Origin: CAVTWS01 sp963732655
GTDB taxonomy: Bacteria; Actinomycetota; Acidimicrobiia; Acidimicrobiales; SHLQ01
Length of the DNA stretch: 64,000 nucleotides
Reading direction: 5' to 3'
Assembly: GCA_963732655.1 (NCBI GenBank)
Contig: CAVTAI010000017.1
Location: forward strand, 248,001-312,000
In this document: piece by piece, positions 7,594-18,059 of the stretch
Position numbering within the stretch: the stretch's first letter is position 1
How the letters are laid out: every line of letters begins with the position of its first letter
Position numbers and translations under genes: made by a program
The notes under the pieces: generated by a model
What the model saw: only the letters and a program-made list of their open reading frames with translations
Told to the model about the DNA's origin: nothing
Databases searched by the model: none

Positions 7594-10120
7594 ACTCGGC
7601 CAGGTGATCGGCCAGGCGCGCGGCCTGCCCGGCGCGCCACGTGCCGTAGACGCCCATGCGTTCGCGGTGTTGGCGGATCTGGCGTTCACCGCTGGCGACG
7701 GGGTGCGTGTCGAGGAACTCGATGACCGCGGCCGACAGCTCGGGCGTGGACAGCCAGCGGATTCCGTCGAGCAGGCGCGGCACGGCCGAGGTGGGGATGC
7801 GGGCGAGGATGGCGTCCCAATGCGACTCGATGAACGCCCAGGCGTCAGCGCCCCCGGCTCGGTTTCGGAGACAGACGCGCAGGATGAAGGCGGCGTCTTG
7901 GCCGCGGATCTCGTCGCCGAGGGCGAGCTCGCATGTGGCGAGGACCTGGGCCGGGTCCGGGAACTCGGCCAAGGCCCGTTGGAATCGTTCCTCGTCCTGG
8001 GGGTCGTGGGTGGCGCTCGCTCGCTCTCGCATGTCAGCCCAGTCGGCCGCGGTCCCGTTGGCGGCGACGATGTGGGTCGCGGCGGCGCGCAACGCGGCAT
8101 CGGTCGATGGGTCCGCCAACCAGTCGTGGGCTTGCTGGATGCGAGCCGGGGTCGGGGCGTGTGCCCCGGCCAGGGCGACGACGAGGCCGCGCGCCTCACG
8201 GAGGCGGGGCGAGTCGTCGGGGTGGGGGTCGCTGCCGTAGACGGCGAGGAATGATTCGGTGAGCGCTTGAACGAAACGCTCGAGGTGGGGCTGGGTGTCA
8301 TCCCCGATGATGTGGGACACGAGGGTGACGACCTCGGTGATGCGGCGCCAGACGTCGGCGTCGTCGTCGTGTCGGAGGGCGAAGACCCGGTCGAGAACGG
8401 CGGGGCCCGGGAGCTCGCCGGCCAGGCTCAGGGCCATGGCGTCGTCGAGCCACGTGTAGCGCTCCACGGCGGTCAGTCCGGGCGGCGGGGTGTCCGGCGC
8501 GCCGATCACGTTGACGCGGTAGAAACCGGAGGCGGCAACGTTGGCGGTGGCGATCGGGGCGGTCACGGTGAGCTCGGTTGCTTCCTCTCCCTCCACGAGG
8601 AGGGCGTGCACCGACCCGTCGGTGCAGCGCAGGCGGACGGGGACCGCCCACGGGGCATCGTCGGGCAGGCGGTCGTAGCGGAAGCGCCGCTGGCGAAGGC
8701 TGACCCGGTCGCCGTCGACCGACACGTCGATGCACGGGAACCCGGGTTGGAAGATCCACGACTCCATGATGCGCCGCACCGGTTGGCCGCTGGCTTCTTC
8801 GAGCGCGTCCCACAGGTCATGCGTCTCGGTGTTCCCGAACTGGTGACGATCCAGGTAGATGCGAACGCCCGTCCGGAACACGTCGGCGCCGAGGTACTGC
8901 TCCAGCATGCGCAGGACCGACGCCCCCTTCTGGTACGTCAGGACGTCGAACATGTCGTCGGCGTCCGACGGCGTGTGCACCGGGTACTCGATCGGCCGGG
9001 TGGCGCCGAGAGCGTCGACGTCGAAGGCGGGTGCCCGACCGGCGGCGAAGCTCGTCCACCGGTCCCACTCGGGTCGGTAGGCGTCGGTGGCCGCGGTCTC
9101 CATGAAGGTGGCGAACGCCTCGTTGAGCCACAGGCCGTTCCACCACCGCATGGTGACGAGATCGCCGAACCACATGTGGGCCATCTCGTGGTTGATGACA
9201 TCGGCGACCTCTTGGAGGTCGCTCGGGGTGGCGCGTTCCTCGTCGACGAGCAGGAGCACCTCGCGGAAGGTGATACAGCCGAGGTTCTCCATGGCGCCGG
9301 CGGCGAAGTCCGGGATGCCGACGAGGTCGACCTTGTCGCTCGGGTAGGCGATGCCGTAGTAGTCCTCGAAGAACTCGATGGAGTGGACGGCGACGTCGAG
9401 GGCGAACCCGGTCATGTCCGCGCGGCCGGGGCGGTGCACGACTCGGACGGGTACCCCTCGAACGTGGTGCGGGTCGGTCGCGTCGAGACGGCCGACGACG
9501 GCGGCCACCAGGTAGGTCGACATCGGGATGGTGTTCGCGAACGTGACGCGGCGTCGGCCGTCGGGCAGCTGCTCGTCATGGGCCTCACCCGTGTTGGCGA
9601 CAGCCAGGTCTGACGGATCGACGACGAGGGTGAGGCCGAACGTGGCCTTGAGGTCCGGTTGGTCCCAACACGGGAACACGCGACGGGCGTCGGTGGCTTC
9701 CATCTGGGTCACCGCCACAGTCACGGTTCCATCGTCGGTGGGATAGGTGCTGCGGTAGAACCCTTCGAGCCGGTCGGAGAGGGTGCCGGAGAAGGCGATG
9801 ACGAGTTGAACCGGGCCGGCGGGGATCGGGCGCTCGACGTGGAGGTGGAGTCGCTCGGTGTCGTCGTCGAGTTCGACCGTCGCCGGCTGGTGGTTGTCGC
9901 CGACGATCACGGAGGCCTGTTCGATGGTCAGGTCTACCGAGTTGCAGGTGAGCACCGAGGTGGTGTCGTCCACCACGATGTCCGAGACGACGCGGCCGCG
10001 AAAGGTGCCGGTGGTGAGGTCCGGAGCCAGCTCGATGGCGTAGTGCCGCGGCGTCACACCATGGAGCCGATGAGGGTCGGCATCGGCGGGACGTGACTGG
10101 GGATGGGTCGTTCGACTCAT
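7580..10120 (-). CDS. pepN: Aminopeptidase N (M1 family zinc metallopeptidase)
   Basis: The 846-residue cytosolic aminopeptidase carries the M1 exopeptidase motif GAMEN (275-279), zinc site HEMAH (311-315) and the third ligand Glu334 in NEAF. A C-terminal ERAP1-like helical domain ends near residue 846. It removes N-terminal residues from peptides during protein turnover. The ATG at 10120 is chosen because GGAAG precedes it and the conserved domain begins at once; the reading frame stays open further upstream without similarity. The upstream gap 10121-10349 (229 bp) holds a small hairpin, GATCGC-AAC-GCGATC, and presumably the promoters. Confidence 0.95.
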   Translation of the reverse strand: MSRTTHPQSRPADADPHRLHGVTPRHYAIELAPDLTTGTFRGRVVSDIVVDDTTSVLTCNSVDLTIEQASVIVGDNHQPATVELDDDTERLHLHVERPIPAGPVQLVIAFSGTLSDRLEGFYRSTYPTDDGTVTVAVTQMEATDARRVFPCWDQPDLKATFGLTLVVDPSDLAVANTGEAHDEQLPDGRRRVTFANTIPMSTYLVAAVVGRLDATDPHHVRGVPVRVVHRPGRADMTGFALDVAVHSIEFFEDYYGIAYPSDKVDLVGIPDFAAGAMENLGCITFREVLLLVDEERATPSDLQEVADVINHEMAHMWFGDLVTMRWWNGLWLNEAFATFMETAATDAYRPEWDRWTSFAAGRAPAFDVDALGATRPIEYPVHTPSDADDMFDVLTYQKGASVLRMLEQYLGADVFRTGVRIYLDRHQFGNTETHDLWDALEEASGQPVRRIMESWIFQPGFPCIDVSVDGDRVSLRQRRFRYDRLPDDAPWAVPVRLRCTDGSVHALLVEGEEATELTVTAPIATANVAASGFYRVNVIGAPDTPPPGLTAVERYTWLDDAMALSLAGELPGPAVLDRVFALRHDDDADVWRRITEVVTLVSHIIGDDTQPHLERFVQALTESFLAVYGSDPHPDDSPRLREARGLVVALAGAHAPTPARIQQAHDWLADPSTDAALRAAATHIVAANGTAADWADMRERASATHDPQDEERFQRALAEFPDPAQVLATCELALGDEIRGQDAAFILRVCLRNRAGGADAWAFIESHWDAILARIPTSAVPRLLDGIRWLSTPELSAAVIEFLDTHPVASGERQIRQHRERMGVYGTWRAGQAARLADHLAEFTPV

Positions 10121-10349
10121 GGTGCGCTTCCTGTCGGTCCCGGCGGACGACTGTTGAGTCTCGCGCCAGTCCGGCGGGTCGAGGCGCCGCCCGGTCCGAT
10201 CTCGCGCTGCGTGGGGGATCGCAACGCGATCGTCACCATTTGGCCACGCGTTGGCGCGATGCGTTTGGTTAAGTGCAGAGAGCGGCGCGGAACCCTCGCG
10301 TCGTGGTGGGCCGCCTGATCGACGGGCGGAGGGTGCGGAGGTGTTGGTC

Positions 10350-10508
10350 ATGAACACATTTGTGAAGAGAACAGCGAGCCAGGGTCATCCCAGCCGGGTC
10401 TCGGAGGCGTGGCCCGACGTGAGCGCCGGTCTGGCCGAGGTCGATGATGACGCGTTCATTCGTGCCATCGAGGCCGGTCGCCGTCGTGAGTTGGCCCCGT
10501 CTCTTTGA
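10350..10508 (+). CDS. Small hypothetical protein, 52 residues
   Basis: The ATG has a textbook GGAGG eight bases upstream. The product starts MNTFVKRTASQGHPSRVSEA and is charged and soluble, with an acidic helix (AEVDDDAFIRAIEAGRRREL) at the end. I do not recognise it. It stands alone between pepN and the sugar kinase gene. The good ribosome site and codon usage argue that it is real. Confidence 0.5.
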   Translation: MNTFVKRTASQGHPSRVSEAWPDVSAGLAEVDDDAFIRAIEAGRRRELAPSL

Positions 10509-10624
10509 CGCGGGCGTCTCACCACCGCGTTGAGCCATCGTCCTCGGGCTGGTCGCCGATGCGCCGGGCCCGACATCGGCGGTTGTAGGGTCTTCGGGCC
10601 GTTCGAGTCGGCCTGGAGGACAGC

Positions 10625-11623
10625 GTGGACGATTGCCGGTACGACGTCGTCGGCGTAGGCAACGCCATCGTCGACGTCATCGCCAATGTCGAAGACGACT
10701 TCATCGCGACGCACGGTTTGTCCCGGGGGACCATGACCCTCGTCGACGCCGAGCGGGCGACCTCGTTGTACGCAGCGATGCCGCCGGGTATCGAGACGTC
10801 CGGTGGGTCGGCGGCCAACACGGTTGCCGGGGTGGCCTCCTTCGGTGGTCGCGCCGCGTACGTCGGCAAGGTACGTGACGATCAGCTCGGTGAGGTGTTC
10901 GCGCACGACATCCGTGCCGCCGGCGTGGCGTTCGGCGTCGCGAGCGCCCCGGCCGGCCCCCCGACTGCCCGGTGCCTGATCCAGGTCACGCCCGATGCCG
11001 AACGAACCATGAACACCTACCTCGGCATCTCGGCGCTTCTGGAGCCCGATGACGTTGATGCCGAGGTGGTGGCGTCGAGCAAGATCGTCTATTGCGAGGG
11101 CTACCTGTGGGACGTCGATGTCGCCAAGGCGGCGATCCGTCGGGCCATGGACATCGGTTCCGAACACGGCCGGCTGGTGTCGCTCACGTTGTCCGATCCG
11201 TTCTGCGTGGATCGACATCGGGCCGACTGGCTGGATGTCATCGCTGATCGGGTCGACGTGCTGTTCGCCAATCGGGCTGAGATCTTGTCGCTGTACGAGA
11301 CCGATTCGCTGGACGACGCGGTGCGCGAGGTCCGCCGACACGTTCGCATGGCCTGTCTCACCTTGAGCGAGGAAGGTTCGATGGTGATCTCGGGGGACCG
11401 GACGGTGATGGTCGAACCCGTTCCCACGACCCCGGTCGATACGACCGGCGCGGGCGACCTCTATGCCTCCGGGTTCCTCTTCGGGCTGGCGCAGGGCAAC
11501 GATCTCGAGGTCTGCGGTCGGTTGGCCTCGGCAGCGGCCTCGGAGGTCATCAGCCACCTGGGTGCCCGCCCGTTGATCCCGCTGCGCCGGCTGGTCGCCG
11601 ACGTCGTGGCCGGCGTGCATTGA
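10625..11623 (+). CDS. PfkB-family sugar/nucleoside kinase
   Basis: The 332-residue kinase (GTG start after GGAGG-like bases) has the ribokinase-fold N-terminus VVGVGNAIVDVIANV, a SGGSAANTVAGVASFGG substrate loop and the PfkB signature DTTGAGDLYASGF, whose Asp is the catalytic base. The overall pattern (IVDV..., SAANT, YLWD) is close to adenosine-kinase-like members of the family. It would phosphorylate a sugar or nucleoside with ATP in the cytoplasm; the substrate is uncertain. Confidence 0.9.
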   Translation: MDDCRYDVVGVGNAIVDVIANVEDDFIATHGLSRGTMTLVDAERATSLYAAMPPGIETSGGSAANTVAGVASFGGRAAYVGKVRDDQLGEVFAHDIRAAGVAFGVASAPAGPPTARCLIQVTPDAERTMNTYLGISALLEPDDVDAEVVASSKIVYCEGYLWDVDVAKAAIRRAMDIGSEHGRLVSLTLSDPFCVDRHRADWLDVIADRVDVLFANRAEILSLYETDSLDDAVREVRRHVRMACLTLSEEGSMVISGDRTVMVEPVPTTPVDTTGAGDLYASGFLFGLAQGNDLEVCGRLASAAASEVISHLGARPLIPLRRLVADVVAGVH

Positions 11624-11673
11624 GGCGCCGTGCCAACGGCCGGCCGCGGCGCCGCGTCGGGAAGCATCGCCTC

Positions 11674-11701
11674 TTGCCAGCCCGATAATAGTCGTTATTA
11701 T
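11674..11701 (+). promoter_or_regulatory. Promoter and candidate TetR operator for the 11708 operon
   Basis: TTGCCA (11674-11679) and TATTAT (11696-11701) are separated by 16 bp. TATTAT is also the right arm of the inverted repeat ATAATA-GTCGT-TATTAT (11685-11701). The GTG start at 11708 is six bases after the -10 box, so the transcript is probably leaderless. A palindrome overlapping the -10 suggests self-repression by the TetR protein. Confidence 0.65.
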
Positions 11702-11707
11702 TGAAGG

Positions 11708-12318
11708 GTGACCGTGCCCGACCCGCTCGCCGAACGTGGTGATCTCACCGACCGCCTGCTCGACGCGGCGTCGGAGGTGTTCGCCGAACGAGGGTACGAC
11801 CGGGCCGGGGTGGCCGAGATCGCCCGGCGCGCCGGCGTCACCACGGGCGCGATCTACAGCCGCTACAGCGGCAAGGCCGAGCTGCTGCTGGCCGCCGCCG
11901 ATCGTTCGTTACCCGAGGCGTTCCGTCGGTTGCTCAGTGGCGAGCGTGGTGCGCAACCAGCAACCGAGGTGCTGTCGATGCTCGGCATCGACCTGCTCGA
12001 CGATGTCGGGTCTCCGCTGGTCATGGAGGCCACCGTGGCCGCTCGCCGGGAACCCGAGCTGGCCGCCCGCCTCCGTCACCGCATCGAGGACGAAGAGACC
12101 CATCTGGCCAAGTTGGTCGACGAGGCCAAAGCCGACGGTCGTATCGACCCCGCGCTGTCGACCGGCGCCCTCGTGCGGTTGTGCCACGCCATCGGCGCCG
12201 GCATGACGCTGTTGCGCGAGACGGGCCTACCCAACCCCGACCCAGCCGAATGGGCTGCGGTCATCGACCGCCTCATCCTGGCCGCGGCGATGCGGCCCGA
12301 TTCTGGAGACGAACGAAC

Positions 12319-12322
<4 letters not shown>
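11708..12322 (+). CDS. TetR-family transcriptional regulator
   Basis: A 204-residue regulator with an N-terminal TetR helix-turn-helix: RLLDAASEVFAERGYDRAGV, then IARRAGVTTGAIYSRYSGKAELLLAA (about residues 13-60). A helical ligand-binding domain follows. Its stop overlaps the ATG of the diiron gene (ATGA), so the two are translationally coupled. With the palindrome on its own promoter, this suggests an autoregulated local repressor of the 12319-14772 genes; the ligand is unknown, perhaps an acyl-CoA. Confidence 0.9.
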
Positions 12323-13475
<1,153 letters not shown>

Positions 13476-13479
<4 letters not shown>

Positions 13480-14327
13480 GCGAGCTCACCTGCTTCACCG
13501 TCACCGTGGTCGGACAGGTCGCTCACGTCGTGATGAGCCGGGGCGACGCGCTCAACACGCTCACGCCCGCATTCTGGCGCGAGCTGCCCCAGGTCGTCGG
13601 CGAGTTGAGCGACCGGGGCGACATCCGGGTCATCGTGCTGTCGTCCACCGGCAAACACTTCACCGCCGGCATGGATCTGGCCGTGTTCACCAGTGGGTCG
13701 GGCACCGGCGCGAGTGCGGTGCCGGCCGAGTTGGGTCGGCAGCGGGCGGCGCTGCGGCAATCGGCCCTCACCTTGCAGGAGGCCATCTCGTCGCTCGAAC
13801 GGGCGAGGGTCCCGGTACTGACGGCGATCCAGGGTGGGTGCGTGGGTGGCGGGGTCGACCTCGTCTCGGCGAGCGACATGCGCTACGCCACGCGTGACGC
13901 CTTCTTCTGTGTCCAGGAGACGAACATCGCCATGACCGCCGATCTCGGAACCCTCCAGCGGCTGCCGAAGATCATCCCCGACGGCATCGCCCGGGAGATG
14001 GCGTACCGCGGACTCCGACTGCCGGCCGAGCGGGCGTTCCAGATCGGTCTCGTCAATGAGGTCTTCGACGACCACGACGAGATGATCGAAGGGGTGATGG
14101 AGGTCGCCCATGAGATCGCCGGGAAGTCGCCGCTGGCCGTGTGGGGCACCAAGGAGATGCTCAACTACGCCCGGGACCACTCAGTGGCCGACGGTCTGAA
14201 CTACATCGCCACGTGGCAGGCCGGCATGTTCCAGCCCGGCGACATGGCCGAGTACTTCTCGGCCAAGGTCGACCAGCGGGATCCCGCCTACGACGATCTC
14301 TTGCCGACCCGGCGCGACCTGGGCTGA
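13476..14327 (+). CDS. Enoyl-CoA hydratase/isomerase family (dienoyl-CoA isomerase-like)
   Basis: A 283-residue crotonase-fold enzyme (GTG start overlapping the diiron stop). The oxyanion-hole strands are KHFTAGMDL and QGGCVGGGVDLV. The following SDMRYATRDAFFCVQETNIA and DLGTLQRLPKIIPDG resemble delta3,5-delta2,4-dienoyl-CoA isomerase (ECH1), where Asp/Glu residues in these loops shift double bonds. It therefore may handle unsaturated acyl-CoAs in beta-oxidation, perhaps products of the neighbouring diiron enzyme. Confidence 0.88.
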
Positions 14328-14334
14328 GGCGCGG

Positions 14335-14772
14335 ATGCGGGCACTGGTGCAACGGGTGCGGCGCGCCCGGGTGGCGGTGGACGGAGCGGTCGTCGGTGAG
14401 GTCGGGGCCGGTCTGTGCGTGTTCGTCGGGGTGACGCACGCTGACCACGGGGACGATGCTCGGAAGCTGGCCGACAAGATCTGGAACCTCCGGGTCATCG
14501 ACGACGAGGCGGGCGTCATGAACCGGTCCGTCGCCGAGACCACCCGAGCCGTCCTCGTGGTGTCGCAGTTCACCCTCTACGGGGACACCAGCCGGGGGCG
14601 GCGCCCGTCGTGGATCGCCGCGGCTCCGCCGGACCACGCCGAGCCGCTGGTCGATGCGGTTGTGGCGCACCTCCGCCAGCTCGGGGCGATGGTGGCCACC
14701 GGGCGGTTCCGGACGGAGATGCTCGTCGAGATCGACAACGACGGCCCGGTTACTGTGATGATCGAGGTGTGA
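14335..14772 (+). CDS. dtd: D-aminoacyl-tRNA deacylase
   Basis: The 145-residue protein has the two Dtd signatures, SQFTLYGDTSRGRRPSW and NDGPVTVMIEV (the NxGPVT loop), which form the D-amino-acid pocket at the dimer interface. It hydrolyses D-aminoacyl-tRNAs, a proofreading step after synthetase errors. It starts 7 bases after the crotonase stop and its last codons overlap the end of the convergent Lnt gene. Confidence 0.97.
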   Translation: MRALVQRVRRARVAVDGAVVGEVGAGLCVFVGVTHADHGDDARKLADKIWNLRVIDDEAGVMNRSVAETTRAVLVVSQFTLYGDTSRGRRPSWIAAAPPDHAEPLVDAVVAHLRQLGAMVATGRFRTEMLVEIDNDGPVTVMIEV

Positions 14773-16252
14773 ACCGTCGGCGCATCTCGAACGCCCAGGA
14801 GCCGGCGATGGCCGCGGCGGCGAGGATGGCCATCGGGGTGACGCCGACCCGGCTGGCCAGGGTGCGGCCCCGCCGGAGCTCGACGGTGCGCTCGAGCACG
14901 GCCTGCTCGCCGATGCGGGTGCGGGCCACGACGGTGCCGTCGGGCGCCACGATGGCCGAGAAACCCGTGGGCGCCGCCTGGAGCACCCACCGGTCCGATT
15001 CGAGGGCCCGGAGCCGCGATGACGCGATCTGCTGGGTCTGGACGATGGTGAGCCAGTAGCTCGATCCGTTGGTCGGGTTGGCGAGGATCTCGGCGCCGTC
15101 CGTGATCGCCTCCCGGGTCCGATGCTCGAAGAACACCTCCCAGGAGATGCTGACGCCGATGGCGCCGACGGGCGTGTCGAGGAGCGCATCGCCCGTACCG
15201 GGCCGGACGTCGTGGGTCGGGAGAGCGCCGCCGGCGAACGGCTCGAGCAGGGACCGGAACGGCACGAACTCGCCGAAGGGCACCAGCTGTTCCTTGTCGT
15301 ACCGGTCCACCACCAACCCTCGGGGGGTGACCGCGGTGGAATAGTTGACGGTCTCGTCCTTGTCGAGGTCGTGGAACCACCCGGGGATCAGCACCGCGCC
15401 CAGCTCACGGGCGAGGTCCTTCAGACGCTGGTCGGCTTCGCTGACGGTGAGCAGGGGTCGGCGGCAGAGGCCGGGGTCGACGACGTCGTCGAGCTCGGGG
15501 TTGACGACGTTCTCGGGCCACAGCACCAGATCGGCGTTGGTGGTGATGAGGTTCGTGGCGGCCAGGTGGCGCTCGAACACGGCGCGGTTCTCGCAGATGT
15601 TGGCGCGGGTTCGTTGGTCGCCGCCGCCTTGGACCACCGCCACGGCGACGTCGCCGGTCACCTGGGCTCGGGGCGCCACGTGGGCCAGGGCCACGACGCC
15701 GGCCACCACGGTGAGACCGGCCAGGGCCCCGATCGGTCGTCGGCGCACGACCGACGCGAGCGACCAGCCGACGATGACCACGAGGGCGGAGAGCAGCGCC
15801 GGGCCCAACAGTCGGACCGATGGCGCCAGCGGTCCTCCGATCTGGCCCATGGGAAGCGTCGCCAGCGGGACTCCGCCGAAGGGCCAGTACCAGCGGACCA
15901 GCTCGAACGCCACGATCGTGGCCGGCAGGGCGGCGGCACGTATCGGGCCGGAGGGAGTGGCGGCCAGCGCCAGGCCGAGCAGGACGGCGTAGATGCCGGC
16001 GGCGAGGACGAACCCGGGCGGAGTGAAGTCGAGCATCCAGAAGGTCCCGGGGAGCAGCCAGGCGAATCCGACGAGCACACCTCGACGAAAGCGGGATCGC
16101 CACGTCGTCGCCTCGCGCACGAGGTGGTCGAGCAACGCCATGCCGACGAACGCCAGTGGCCACCATCCCCACGGCGGCATGGAGGCCACGATGGCGAGAC
16201 CGCACGACACGGTGAGCAGCAGGGTGCGGAGACGGGGTCGGTCGACGAGCAC
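14750..16252 (-). CDS. lnt: Apolipoprotein N-acyltransferase-like protein with Ser at the catalytic Cys position
   Basis: This 500-residue membrane protein (GTG start) has about six N-terminal helices, a periplasmic nitrilase domain and a last helix near 465-485. Lnt transfers an acyl chain to the N-terminal Cys of lipoproteins using Glu, Lys and Cys. Glu247 (LWPENVV) and Lys320 (YDKEQLVPFGEF) are present. The position usually held by the nucleophile (ICYE or ICWE) reads ISWE, with Ser370 coded TCC at 15145-15143. Spacing of the three sites matches the family. Either the enzyme is altered or inactive, or a single base is wrong (TGC to TCC). Confidence 0.85.
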   Translation of the reverse strand: MLVDRPRLRTLLLTVSCGLAIVASMPPWGWWPLAFVGMALLDHLVREATTWRSRFRRGVLVGFAWLLPGTFWMLDFTPPGFVLAAGIYAVLLGLALAATPSGPIRAAALPATIVAFELVRWYWPFGGVPLATLPMGQIGGPLAPSVRLLGPALLSALVVIVGWSLASVVRRRPIGALAGLTVVAGVVALAHVAPRAQVTGDVAVAVVQGGGDQRTRANICENRAVFERHLAATNLITTNADLVLWPENVVNPELDDVVDPGLCRRPLLTVSEADQRLKDLARELGAVLIPGWFHDLDKDETVNYSTAVTPRGLVVDRYDKEQLVPFGEFVPFRSLLEPFAGGALPTHDVRPGTGDALLDTPVGAIGVSISWEVFFEHRTREAITDGAEILANPTNGSSYWLTIVQTQQIASSRLRALESDRWVLQAAPTGFSAIVAPDGTVVARTRIGEQAVLERTVELRRGRTLASRVGVTPMAILAAAAIAGSWAFEMRRRFTPRSSQ

Positions 16253-16322
16253 GGCGCGTGCATCATGGCCGACGCCGAGCCGAACTCACACCGCGCGCGC
16301 CACGCCCGAACGTCGCGCTCCG

Positions 16323-16694
16323 TCAACCGAGGCTGGTGCGGGTGAACTCGACCACGGCGGCGATCTCGTCCGAGCTGAGCTGGTCGGCGAAGGCGGGCAT
16401 GCGGCCCTGGCCATTCGTCACGACGGCGATCTGGTCACCGACGTCGGGGAAGTTCGCCTCCACGACGCCCGCGAGCGGGGGGCCGATCCCGCCGCCTTGA
16501 CCCTCGGCGCCGTGGCAGCTCGCGCAACGGTCGGCGAAGACGGCGGCCCCGGGCTCGGCGCCGGCCTCGGTGACCGCCGGGCTCTGGTCCTTGCCGAGGG
16601 CGAACAGACACACGACGGCGACCGCAACGGCGGCGAGCGCCGCCCGCTGGAACCGATCGACGAAGCGGTGAAAGGGCGATGTGGTCGAGGTCAC
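16323..16694 (-). CDS. Membrane-anchored class I cytochrome c
   Basis: The 123-residue protein has one N-terminal membrane helix (AALAAVAVAVVCLFALG), the heme-attachment site CASCH and a later axial methionine in GRMPAFADQLSSDEIAAVVEF. It is a mono-heme electron carrier facing outside the membrane. It follows the DUF6529-like gene by about 20 bases on the same strand, so they are probably co-transcribed as one electron-transfer unit. Confidence 0.92.
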   Translation of the reverse strand: MTSTTSPFHRFVDRFQRAALAAVAVAVVCLFALGKDQSPAVTEAGAEPGAAVFADRCASCHGAEGQGGGIGPPLAGVVEANFPDVGDQIAVVTNGQGRMPAFADQLSSDEIAAVVEFTRTSLG

Positions 16695-16715
16695 GATGTG
16701 CTCCTGTCCGGCGGC

Positions 16716-17291
16716 TCAGAACGCGGGGAAGTCCTCGACGGTGGCCCAGAACCACACGGCGCTCGTGTACCAGGCGACGACCAAGGTGGCGAAGGTCAAC
16801 CCGCCCATGACGGGGAGGAACCATCCGGGCAGGTCATGGCGTCGAACGGCGATCACCTTGGCCACGAAGATGCCGTAGAAGACGCAGCCGACGATCGAGT
16901 GCACCATGGTGCGCGACTGCAGGTCCTGGTAGCCGAGCGCCCACAGGCAATGGAACGCCACGGGGACGGTGAGAAGGAAGGCCACGGTTCCCGACAGCCG
17001 GTGGGCGTCGCCGAACCAGGCGGGGAGCCGCCGAGGGGTGCGGATCTGGCCGTAGAGCCGAAGCGCCGACAATACCTGGAACACGCCGAGGGCGACGGCC
17101 CCGGTCGCAAACCAGATCTTGAGGTTGATGGTCCGGGTGAAGATCAGCGTGTAGAGCTGGCGCCCGGTCGGGTCGTGCACCTTGCTGTAGGTACCGAGGG
17201 CGATGGCGACCGCCGTCCCGGCCACGACCGGGATGAGCACGGCGCCACCAGAGCGCGGAGGTTTGCTGACAGCTGCGCCGGCGTCGGACAT
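16716..17291 (-). CDS. DUF6529-like multi-pass membrane protein
   Basis: The 191-residue protein has five hydrophobic segments and several histidines in or near helices (HRLSGTVAFLL, VAFHCLWALG, MVHSIVGCVF), like a small cytochrome b561-type subunit. I recognise the general pattern of DUF6529 proteins, which often sit beside a small cytochrome c gene as here. A heme-b role is inferred, not shown. The ATG at 17291 is preferred because a G-rich ribosome site precedes it and the open frame upstream codes nothing family-like. Confidence 0.7.
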   Translation of the reverse strand: MSDAGAAVSKPPRSGGAVLIPVVAGTAVAIALGTYSKVHDPTGRQLYTLIFTRTINLKIWFATGAVALGVFQVLSALRLYGQIRTPRRLPAWFGDAHRLSGTVAFLLTVPVAFHCLWALGYQDLQSRTMVHSIVGCVFYGIFVAKVIAVRRHDLPGWFLPVMGGLTFATLVVAWYTSAVWFWATVEDFPAF

Positions 17292-17480
17292 GGCTCCCCC
17301 CAGGAAGTGGCGTACCCCCCTTTCTACGCCACGCGAGAGCAATCGGTTCTCGTGCACCCGTGGGGCTTCCCTGCGCCGGCGTGGCTTCGCCATCCCGGCA
17401 CAGCAAGAACGAGTGCCGGCGAAGCCGGCTCGATCAAACTCGGGCGAACGGAGCGAGCGAAGCGAGCAAGTGAGCCCGAA
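17292..17480. other. Intergenic region with hairpins
   Basis: It holds GCCGGC-GAA-GCCGGC (17415-17429) and a longer imperfect inverted repeat around 17443-17480, with repeated gagcga/gcgagc runs. These lie just downstream of the Rpf-like gene and may terminate it, although no T-run follows. The DUF6529 gene promoter should lie here too. Confidence 0.4.
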
Positions 17481-17852
17481 TCACAGATTCCGCCCGCAAT
17501 GGGGCCAGGGGCTGGAACCGGATTCGGAGTAGAGGGCGCGCGCCATGGCGTCTTGCCACCAGAACTCGGCGGCGGCCGGGTCGACCCCGACGAGCCAGTC
17601 GAAGTGGCGGCTGGCCACGCCGTCCCAGGTGCGTTGCGAGAACTGGTAGGCCCCGCGATAACGACCGCTCGATGACACGGCGGCGTAGTTGTCGGTCGAC
17701 TCGCAGTGGCGCAGGTCAGCGAGCTGGCCGTCGGTCAGGGCGGCGCGGGTGGGCTCGGTGGTCGAGAAGTAGTGGGCGACCTCCTCGGGGCTGCAGGCGG
17801 TGAGGGACGCCAGGGTGAGCGCGAGCGCGACAGTCTTGAGCAGGGGGGACAT
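17481..17852 (-). CDS. Rpf-like transglycosylase lipoprotein
   Basis: A 123-residue exported protein: signal MSPLLKTVALALTLASLTAC with a lipobox Cys at residue 20, then a resuscitation-promoting-factor-like domain. LADLRHCESTDNY contains the catalytic Glu, and YRGAYQFSQRTWDGVA and DPAAAEFWWQDAMARALY complete the lysozyme-like fold. It should cleave peptidoglycan glycan strands, aiding growth or resuscitation. The ATG at 17852 is fixed by GGAGG upstream. The 207-bp gap 17853-18059 holds its leader, including GTGA-C-TCAC near 18019-18027; no riboswitch is recognised. Confidence 0.9.
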   Translation of the reverse strand: MSPLLKTVALALTLASLTACSPEEVAHYFSTTEPTRAALTDGQLADLRHCESTDNYAAVSSSGRYRGAYQFSQRTWDGVASRHFDWLVGVDPAAAEFWWQDAMARALYSESGSSPWPHCGRNL

Positions 17853-18059
17853 TGCGGAACCTCCATGGACATCTCGTCCGATGGTCGGGTCGGTGTGGCC
17901 GGCGGCCGGGCTGGACGGACAAGAAGCCTCGGTCCAGCGGGACACGCGTCAAACGGCGCACACCCGGTTGTGTGGGTGGCGATACGGTACCGGTGTTCCG
18001 CAACAGAACCGCAACATTTGTGACTCACGTCATAGAACGAGCGTGCGTTTCAGGCTCAC

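Noticed and set aside
17853..18059. c-di-AMP (ydaO-type) riboswitch before the Rpf-like gene
   Set aside because: Such switches occur before rpf genes in some Actinobacteria, but I could not match the conserved core here; a covariance search would decide.
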